Shown piece by piece: positions 56,670 through 64,000 of a DNA stretch of 64,000 nucleotides. The notes beneath the pieces are model-generated. The model was not told the origin of the DNA. It saw only the letters and a list, made by a program, of their open reading frames with translations, and searched no databases. Source of the DNA: Leptobrachium leishanense (taxonomy: Eukaryota > Chordata > Amphibia > Anura > Megophryidae); the NCBI GenBank assembly GCA_009667805.1, contig CM019064.1, positions 74,150,400 to 74,214,399 on the forward strand, in the 5' to 3' direction. Position 1 is the first letter of the stretch. Every line of letters begins with the position of its first letter. A program made the position numbers and the translations under genes.

Positions 56670-57680
56670 TTTGGAAGATTTAAAATGTTTTTATAATAAA
56701 CACCTGAGAGATTGTTAAAAGTTTTAAAAGAGATGAACAAACACATTTATGATAACATCAATATATCTCCAACAGCTCATAAAACCTGATTACCAGGGGG
56801 GGAAAAAATCAAACCTTTCAGCGTACAGCGTGTTTACTGTCTTCACAAACATCTACCTTTAGTGCACAATGGACCTTTATTTATTACCCTAGATACTTTT
56901 CTTCTTCAGTTGATCAATCACTATTAATGCCAGCAAAAAAAAACAATGAAACACATTTTATCTCATTATATAACCTTCTTCATGATAAATCAATTCTGAG
57001 TCAATATCTTCTGCTGCACTTAGAAACTTCGAGAGACTGAAAGTCAGGTGTCCATTAAGATCAACCTTTCACATGTACTCGTATCACATTTTCATACAAG
57101 CTTGGAATCATTAGAAATCACTGCACACCTAGGATCTATTGCAAGCCTCTCTTATCATCCCGACAGGTGCATCTGACCATTCAAGACCAAACCACCACGT
57201 ATCTCTATGAACACCCGATCAGGTTCAAATAAGTCTGGGGACTTAGCTCTCGATGCACCTTGCATTGATATCCATTGCATTAGGTGGGTGCTCGCTCGAG
57301 ATCTAGCTTCCCCATCGTTACGTGGCAGCTGTAGGTTACAGAAAGCCGGCAGCAAGTCACATCCACAGGACTGGCAATAGTGCTAACACTGGAATAAAAA
57401 GTGACTAAAGGGTTAAAACAGGGGGAGGAGTTTGAAGGAGTTAGGATGTATTGATGTTTAACCCCTCCATTTGCCCTTCTTCACTTTAACCCCAGAGTAT
57501 CCCTTTACTTATATATTGCATTGTTTGGTGATATTTTCATAGTAAGATGAACAACCATTAAAAATAAGCTCAGCTCTTTACTGGAATGCTTACAATGGCA
57601 CTTTGCTCAGCCAATGATGTGAGATCATTATCTCCTTGTCCACACCCCCCACTCTCAACTTCAGAACTGCCTTCTACTTA
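56670..57680. other. DNA with no recognised feature
   Basis: No exon, termini or conserved frame seen. Confidence 0.4.
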
Positions 57681-57689
57681 CAAATGTTG

Positions 57690-58225
57690 CGAGGGAGTTT
57701 TGTATCTCCCTGTCACTCCAGTCTCTCAAAAGGTCTCTAAAAACACATTACTTTAGAAAGACCTATCAGCTCTCTCCAAAATCCCGATTGTACCTTTCCT
57801 AATTTATCTCCTACACGGCCCCCCCATTACTTCTCATACTCTGCTATTCACCCTCACCTGTGTGTCACCCCTTTCCTCTTAGATTGTAAACTCTCGAGCA
57901 TGGTCCTCTTTTCGTATTGTTCACAATCAGGGTTATTCAGAGAGCGTGAAAAGCAGGAGAATGACTGGAGAATGAAAAATTCTAGCTCAAAATAGCCAAA
58001 CCAGAAAAATTCGCCCTTTCATCTCACTTTCCAAATTGGCTATTTTGACCTAGAATTTTTCATTCTCCAGTCATTCTCCTGCTTTTCACGCTCTCTGAAT
58101 AACCCTGATAGTGTCAAACTTGTTTATGTCAAGTTTGTTTTGACCTACCCTTTGCACATCGCTGCTGAATCTGTTGTCATTTTATACATATTAGTAATTG
58201 TACATTTGCTGTATGACAAGCAAGT
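57690..58225 (+). pseudogene. L2-clade LINE 3' remnant split by a MITE
   Basis: SLQSLKRSLKTHYFRKTYQL can be read near 57715-57775, the last conserved L2 residues. A 3' UTR follows (TTAGATTGTAAACTCTCGAGCATGG). A palindromic MITE (57928-58107) interrupts it, and the L2 end TTTGCACATCGCTGCTGAAT continues at 58148. Confidence 0.75.
57928..58107. mobile_element. Palindromic MITE (CAGGGTTATTCAGAGA family), best copy
   Basis: CAGGGTTATTCAGAGAGCGT and ACGCTCTCTGAATAACCCTG are perfect inverse termini. The arms continue inward with AAAAGCAGGAGAATGACTGG and its inverse, so the element is nearly a full 80-bp hairpin. Confidence 0.95.
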
Positions 58226-58229
58226 GCCA

Positions 58230-58430
58230 GCTCGGTGGAGTAGAGGTAACATCGCTGCTCTATAACCATGGAGAGAGACCGTGGAGACACAGGTTCGATC
58301 CCGGCAAGAACACCTCCAGTAAGTGTCCATGGACAAGACACCCAACGGTACATACTCGCCACCCAGGACATACTTGAAAACGAGAGAAATCTCAATGTAT
58401 CCTTCCTGGCAAAATCTTTTCTCAAAAAAA
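58230..58430 (+). repeat. tRNA-derived SINE, near full length
   Basis: GCTCGGTGGAGTAGAGGTAA supplies the A-box region and CAGGTTCGATCCCGGCAAGA the B box. It ends ATCTCAATGTATCCTTCCTG with an A-rich tail. Inserted just after an L2 3' end. Confidence 0.92.
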
Positions 58431-58629
58431 ATGCTTCTAAAAACAATAAAAACACACTTTATGAAGTGAAAGGGAACAAGAAATGCACATGTCCTTTACA
58501 TCCCAGTGTCGAGAAATGTCTGTTCATTCAAATATTTATTTTTCATATAGCCAAAATAAGTAATAAGTAAATGACTCTTATTCGGTTCTGAAATTCACTA
58601 ATAATATTTCTTATTTATTTACACACTGA

Positions 58630-59692
58630 GGGCCCTATCACGTCCTTACAGCTAAGACGGGGATACTAAAGGGAGATTAACGAACGCTTAACAGGTTGCT
58701 AAAACGGGGATGCTAAAGGGAGATTAACGAACAGCTCATTTTACCTGTAGATTAGGGACAGGCACTGAGTACAGCAGCCTGCCCCGTAGTGGCTGCTAGT
58801 GGCCGCTAAAGTGCCATCCCGAGGACTCCATGGAGGCTTTTCCTGCCGGGTCTCATGAATGGCAGGATCTCGCCTCTTGCGAGATCCTGCAGGTCGACAG
58901 AATGATCACGGAGGGAGACTGGGGACATTTTTCCCGGCGGATTGGGGGTTTCAGCTGGTGCTAACTGATTCTGCAAAAGCGGAATCAGTTAGCTATAGCT
59001 CTAAGGCTAGGGTCAAATGAACGCATTTTTCGCATCGTCCGTAAAAATGTGCGTCTGAACACATTGACGTATTTTTTCACGGAAGAAGCGAAAGCAGTCA
59101 TACGATGCGCATTTTCGTGCGTGATTTTTGACGGAGCCATTAAAAACAAATGGACGTGATGCTGGCCGGACATGTGCAGCATCTGACGTCTCCTAATCAC
59201 GCACACACGCCGCTATGCCGACGCAGCGCACTCTGTGCGTCAGTACTAGCGGTTCTACGTTCTCAAAAAAATGCATTTGTTTGCCGCTTGCGTTGCGCGG
59301 CCGGACTTCATATATTGGCCATCATTGGACGTCACTTGCTGCTACTACGGCCGTAATAAAGTGCGGCTGCACGCGCGTTCGCACTGCATTCGTCTGACCC
59401 CAGCCTTAGCTGGTGCTAACTTTTTTAGCTAACAACAGCTATTTGTAATTAGCGTTAGGACTAAGTGATCCTAACGCTAATTACTCTCTAACTCTTTGCA
59501 CTCCCCATATTCAGTATAGGGAGCGCAAAGTACAGTAAGCTCATGCTAATAAGTGATAATACCAATTCGCTAATGGGTTATTTAACCCTTTAGTGATTGG
59601 GAGGTGATACGGGCAGAACACTATCACCTCAATTAACCTAGCGCTAATGCTCATTTATGTGAGCGCTAGCGCTAACGAAGGGATAGTGCCCT
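58630..59692. mobile_element. MITE-like element with GGGCCCTATCAC ends, nested
   Basis: GGGCCCTATCACG at the left and GGATAGTGCCCTG at the right are imperfect inverse. CTAACGCTAATTACTCTC and TTAGCGTTAGGACTAAGTGA are inverse subregions. It holds a second MITE (59004-59406). Confidence 0.65.
59004..59406. mobile_element. MITE (AGGCTGGGGTCAGACGAACG family), nested copy
   Basis: AAGGCTAGGGTCAAATGAAC and CATTCGTCTGACCCCAGCCT are inverse. TAA/TTA occurs on both sides. The body has GCGC-rich blocks such as GACGCAGCGCACTCTGTGCG shared with 39940. Confidence 0.85.
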
Positions 59693-59696
59693 GATG

Positions 59697-60465
59697 TGGA
59701 TAAGTGCAAGATAATGCACCTGGGACGTAAAAATATAGAATATTTGATATAGTCCTAACCTCAACATCTGAGGAAAGGGATTTAGGGGTTATTATTTCAG
59801 AGGATCTAAAGGTAAGTAGTCAATGTAATAGAGCAGCAGGAAATGCTGGCAGAATGCTTGGTTGTGTAGGCAGGGAGAGGTATTAGCAGTAGGAAAAGGG
59901 AAGTGCTCATGCCACTGTACAGAGCACTGGTGAGACCTCACTTGGAGTACTGTGTGCAGTACTGGAGACCGTATCTCCAGAAGGATATAGACACCTTAGA
60001 GAGAGTTCAGAGAAGGGCTACTAAAATGGTGTACGGCTTGAAGGAGAAAAGTTACCAGGAAAGGCTTAATGATCTTAACATGTACAGCTTGGAAAAAAGA
60101 CGAGACAGAGGAGATATGATAGAAACATTTAAATACGTAAAGGGAATACACAAGGTAGAGGAAGGGAGTATATTTAAAAGGAACAAAGTAGCAAAACAAG
60201 AGGACATAGTCTTAGATTAGAGGGGCAAAGGTTTAAAAGTAACATCAGGAAGCATTATTTTACTGAGAGGGTGGTGGATACATGGAACAGTCTTCCAGTT
60301 GAAGTGGTAGAGGCCAAAACAGTAATTGAATTTAAGCAGGCATGGGATAGGCATAAGGCTATCCTAAACAAAAGATAAATCCAGGTAAAGTATCCATGTA
60401 ATTGGGCAGACTAGATGGGCCGAAAGGTTCTTATCTGCCGACATTTTCTATGTTTCTATGACTAC
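59697..60465 (+). pseudogene. CR1-clade LINE, C-terminal reverse transcriptase and 3' end
   Basis: Plus-strand frames read DLGVIISEDLKVSSQCNRAA (59780-59840). After a shift they give [40 protein letters not shown] and [20 protein letters not shown]. The [11 protein letters not shown] and [10 protein letters not shown] motifs are diagnostic of CR1. Further pieces (VVDTWNSLPVEVVEAK) lie at 60271-60320. Stops and shifts near 59890 and 60218 make it non-functional. Confidence 0.93.
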
Positions 60466-60469
60466 ACCT

Positions 60470-61090
60470 ACTTTTTAATGAAAGAGTGAGACACTGTTTT
60501 TTTTTTACATAACCTGTTCCTTGATGGCTATAGGCAGTAGTATGGTGGCATGTAATATTATTTTTGTATACCGTACTATTTTATATTATTTATTACCCTC
60601 AGTAATTTGTCTGTATATAGAGCCAATATTTACCTTTAAAGAATTCTGAATTAATTCGATATTGAGTTTTGAAATATTGGCACATTTTCCGTCTTCTAGA
60701 ACCTGGGCTGGTGTTAAGAACAGCTGCTCAGAATTATATTCCGTTTATTTGATATACCTAAAACCTGCTAATTTGTGTATGAAAGGTTCAGTATATCTGG
60801 ATGTCTCTGTTAATCTATCAGCCCATGATCCGTGTCACCGCTTCAGAGGATATCACTTCTTAATCCTCTGTAACACTGTTTTCCGTGCTTGAGCAAGAAC
60901 CCTTACTTACCTGCCATGTGACAGACCACTCTAAAAATTCTAAGATGTTTGCAGGCAAATCCTCTCAAGCCCACAAATAAAAGCACACACGTTTCAATAC
61001 TTATCTACTTGCATTTTACATTATGTTCATGGTCTCTCTCTGAACTTCTAAAATGAGTTTCTCCATCAAAAAGCTTTTACTCTCTTCACA
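60470..61090. other. DNA with no recognised feature
   Basis: Nothing supported. Confidence 0.4.
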
Positions 61091-61095
61091 CATTA

Positions 61096-61264
61096 TCAGG
61101 TCTATTCATGGAAACTCAGAAGAATTGGCAGAAGTGAAAATTCCAGGTCAAAATGGCCAAACCAGAAAAACTCAGTTATCTCACTTTCCAAATCGGCTAG
61201 TTGGTTTAGATTGTTCTCTTCTCCTGCCAATTCTCCTGAGTTTCCCCTTTCATGAATAGACCTG
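61096..61264. mobile_element. Palindromic MITE (CAGGGTTATTCAGAGA family), copy 5
   Basis: CAGGTCTATTCATGGAAACT and AGTTTCCCCTTTCATGAATA with GACCTG are inverse; inner GAATTGGCAG and CTGCCAATTC arms match the copy at 28480. Confidence 0.88.
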
Positions 61265-61279
61265 TACACGTTGATGTAA

Positions 61280-61894
61280 GACAACTAAGCATTATCTCAC
61301 AAGAGTATAGGTTTTTGGCAACCATCCAACGATCATGGGTTCAGGCAACGGTCTAGTTGGGATAATGAAGGCCTGAAGCAACTCAGATGTAGGGCCCTTA
61401 AGTTGCCTCTGATGCCACTACGCAGGGAGGATTATTTTATTCACAGGGGTTTAGCGTGTGAGGAGTTAGAGTGGGAACTTGTTAGGGCGGGGTTTCAGGA
61501 GGGTATTTATAGCGCGTGCTCTGTGTCTCTGCGCGCCTTTTTCTCCTGAGGTAGACTGGTGAAGAAATCCCTACCCTCCCTCCCCTTTTTATTTTGTTAT
61601 GGGGGTGGTTTTTGGGTTTTGGTTTTTAAGTTTTGGTTATTTCCCCTTTGTCACAGCGGGAGCTTGTAGGTAGTGCTGGGTTAGGGGTTCCTTTATTTAG
61701 GTGGTATTTGGTAGATCAGATGGATGTGAGATGGGGCAGAGTTTTAGTTGGTTTGGTTTGGACGAGGTATGGTGGTTGTGTGGGTTACCTGTCAGCACTG
61801 TCCATTTGTTATTGTTATTTTATTATATGGTATTCTATATTTGGTGGGGTGTTAGCTGTGGCCTATATATAATAAATATATATTATTCCACAGT
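61280..61894 (+). other. Possible promoter-bearing retroelement end, unidentified
   Basis: A TATA-like TATTTATAGC at 61504, then CTCTGTGTCTCTGCGCGCC, a G/T-rich stretch, and AATAAATAT at 61870 resemble the U3-R-U5 order of an LTR. No matching second copy or primer-binding site was seen. Confidence 0.25.
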
Positions 61895-63091
61895 TTAACC
61901 ACTTGGCTGCTATGGACGCGCTCAGCGCGTCCAGCCAAGTGGTTCTCCTGTGCTATGGACGCGCTGAGCGCGTCCATGCACAGGAGGCAGCAATCCGCCG
62001 GATTCCGGCAGATTGCTGCGCCCCCCCGGTGCGGGCTGACATCTTGGATGTCAGCCCAGCACTTGGGACCCCGGCGGAGCAATTAGATGTCATCACGGCG
62101 GCGCGATGACATCTAATTCAGGTGCCCCCCGCATGTGCGGAGGAGGCGCCTGAAAGGGAGGGGGGAGGTCCTTCGGACCTCTCTCCCTCCCGATCGCCGG
62201 GGAGTAGGGGGTTAATCCAGGCACCGTTTGGAAGGGCACAGCCTGCCCTTCCAAAAACGGTGGCTGTCATCAACCCCTGGGGAGCCGGATCACGAATCGG
62301 CGCTGAAAAGCGCCTGAAAAGCGCCGGTTCGTGATCCTTTCCCGGAGCTGGCCGACATCTTGGATGTCGGCCAAGCCTCCGGGAACTCCCCCTGAGGACT
62401 GGCGTCATCGGGCATAGCACGATGACGCCAGTCCTGGAGTTAACCCCTAGCTGCCACCAATGGTGGAGATAGGGGGTTCATTGGAACCCCCTATCTCCCG
62501 ATCCATGGCAGCTAGGGGTTAATATGAAAAAGTTGTAAAAAAAAAAAAAAATTAAAATAAAAAAATATATGTATTTCAAAAAAATTCTAAAAAAACAAAA
62601 CATAAACAAGTTTTTTTTTGTTTTTGTTTTGTTAATGCAGCAATATTGTTCCCATTTCAATTATAATGTGAACAATAATGCTGCACTAACGATTTTTGTA
62701 TGCAGTGCGTTTGTTAAAAATAGCGACATTTTCCCCCAAAAAAATGTAACAAGTCCCCATTTCTAATTTTTTTAACAAGCACACCCCATACAAAATATAA
62801 CCGCAAATGATCGCATGTTAAAATGTGAAAAAAAAACACTTTACACATAATAAATTATTGAAAATTCTAATTTTATTGCATTTTTTGTTATAATATACAG
62901 ACATGACATAACGTATACATATAATAATGACATATTATGAATCTGTGGAGTCTGCCGGAAAGAACGATATATAATATGTCTGGGTCATATATCAAAATAT
63001 GGCTACAAAACGCGGTTAAACATGATGAGCGAAACCGGTAAAAATGACCTCAGCACAGAGGTGTGAAAAGCCTCAGCAGCGAAAGGTTTAA
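61895..63091. mobile_element. TTAA-type hairpin-chain MITE, full copy
   Basis: Left TTAACCACTTGGCTGC and right CAGCAGCGAAAGGTTTAA. Between 61913 and 62522 lie consecutive hairpins: GGACGCGCTCAGCGCGTCC, CTGACATCTTGGATGTCAG, TTAGATGTCATC/GATGACATCTAA, CACCGTTTGGAAGGGCA and inverse, GGATCACGAA/TTCGTGATCC, GGACTGGCGTCATCG and inverse, and TAACCCCTAGCTGCCA and inverse. The right third (62640-63085) is homologous to 11150-11560 in inverse orientation. Non-coding. Confidence 0.85.
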
Positions 63092-63374
63092 GTATTTGTG
63101 TCTCTTTGTGTGTTGTTTTTCTTGTCTCCTTGCGTACGGCCGGTCATCAGTAGTAAACTTAAGTAGTATGACCACACGAGTACGGCAATGATTTAATACA
63201 ACAAGAAAGGAAGAGCTATGTCCAAAGCTACAGAACATATATACTCCTGAAGCTATTGTATATATTACATATTCAAGAACGCGCTGCTAGCCAAACTGGG
63301 GAGTTGAGTTCACATCAATGAATGTTGATGAAATATCGGTTCTGCACACTTAACAAAGTCAGCGGGTAAAATTT

Positions 63375-63960
63375 TTTGTAAAGGGACACGCTATAGCAAC
63401 GTTTCCCAAACCGGTCCTCAGGACCCTCCGCCTCGCCAGGTTTTCCAGATATGTGAAGCACAGCACAGGTGATATGATTTGCTGCTCAGTGATTGCAGGA
63501 TTCAGTCTGTATTTCCCCAAGGTGATCTGCAAAACCTGGCCTGGTTGAGGGTCCTGAGGACAGGTTTGTGAACCACTGCTCTATAGATTGTGAGTGACCA
63601 CTCAACATTATTTGAATGGTCACAGTGCCCTGAGTGCCTCTGCCCCTCTCCCCCGCCAGTAGGGTATTGGAGGGCTAATTCAACGCTTTGAATGCTAGAG
63701 TGTAATCCTTCCTGACCAGAACCTGAGACCTGAGATCTGGTTCCAGAGATTCAGGACCTTTGGGAACCAGCTCACACCAATGGTTCTCTAAACGCTTGTC
63801 ATTGAGAGTCATTTGATTGGCTGCAGACTAGTGCTTCCCCATGGTCACATGACATGCTGCAATTTACAGGAATTGGCAGCATGTCACATTCAGAGCAGTG
63901 CTGAGGGTGCCTTGCAATACAACAATATGGTTGTATTTAAATCATATTAAAGGGTTAAAA
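63375..63960. mobile_element. T2-like (TTAAAGGGACAC) MITE interrupted by a hAT MITE
   Basis: GTAAAGGGACACGCTATAG precedes the hAT MITE. After it, GAGTGACCACTCAACATT and later CATATTAAAGGGTTAAAATG complete a plausible element with TTAAAGG-type ends. The boundaries are approximate. Confidence 0.45.
63397..63578. mobile_element. hAT-type MITE, copy 3
   Basis: CAACGTTTCCCAAACCGG and GTTTGTGAACCACTG are inverse ends. The flanks CGCTATAG and CTCTATAG form an 8-bp duplication with one mismatch. The interior is nearly identical to 27923-28104. Confidence 0.9.
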
Positions 63961-64000
63961 TGGGAGCGGGTTGCGGAGGGGATCAGTAGAGGTTAATGTT

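Overview
This window is vertebrate nuclear DNA, most probably from an anuran amphibian. The evidence is eleven spliced exons of a Rap GTPase-activating protein gene on the minus strand, very large introns, and a repeat load dominated by DNA transposons (hAT, piggyBac/TTAA-type, PIF/Harbinger, Tc1/mariner and T2-like MITEs). L2 and CR1 LINEs, a Penelope-like element and tRNA-derived SINEs are also present. Species and chromosome cannot be read from the sequence. There is no prokaryotic gene organisation, and nearly all longer open frames come from tandem repeats or transposon debris.

The one host gene is rap1gap2, or its closest paralogue. It is read right to left from 50858 to 3830, with exons of 36, 45, 33, 210, 104, 78, 54, 84, 101, 130 and 156 nt. 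All have consensus GT/AG borders and compatible phases except at one junction: the 78-nt exon (27720-27797) is one base short in an A-run, which breaks the frame. The part present covers the N-terminal EFFEML-type segment, the dimerisation/RapGAP region and the catalytic HIGND asparagine. The first exons and the C-terminal exons lie outside the window.

Layout: 1-3800 unassigned DNA plus an LTR/primer-binding-site remnant and a hAT MITE; 3830-3985 catalytic exon; 4170-6290 SINE, MITE and L2; 7690-13635 a three-deep nest of MITEs with a higher-order tandem repeat; 13689-14383 two exons with a MITE between them; 14720-20090 Tc1, TTAA MITEs, a long composite MITE carrying an L2 and a 307-bp unit with a minus-strand hammerhead ribozyme fold; 20207-20651 two exons; 20900-25417 telomere-like and minisatellite-bearing elements; 26116-27571 a deleted Harbinger inside a long inverted repeat; 27720-30970 two exons, a hAT MITE and a Penelope-like element; 33258-36632 two exons and MITEs; 37000-46500 mostly degraded repeats; 46526-50858 two exons flanking a 54-bp minisatellite; 51000-64000 intron 5' of the first visible exon, filled with L2, CR1, SINEs and MITEs, including a TTAA element built as a chain of hairpins.

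No new multi-gene system is visible. The most interesting structures are the hammerhead-bearing 307-bp unit at 16754-17083, the hairpin-chain TTAA elements (11119-12381 and 61895-63091), and the nest with a recognisable empty target site.
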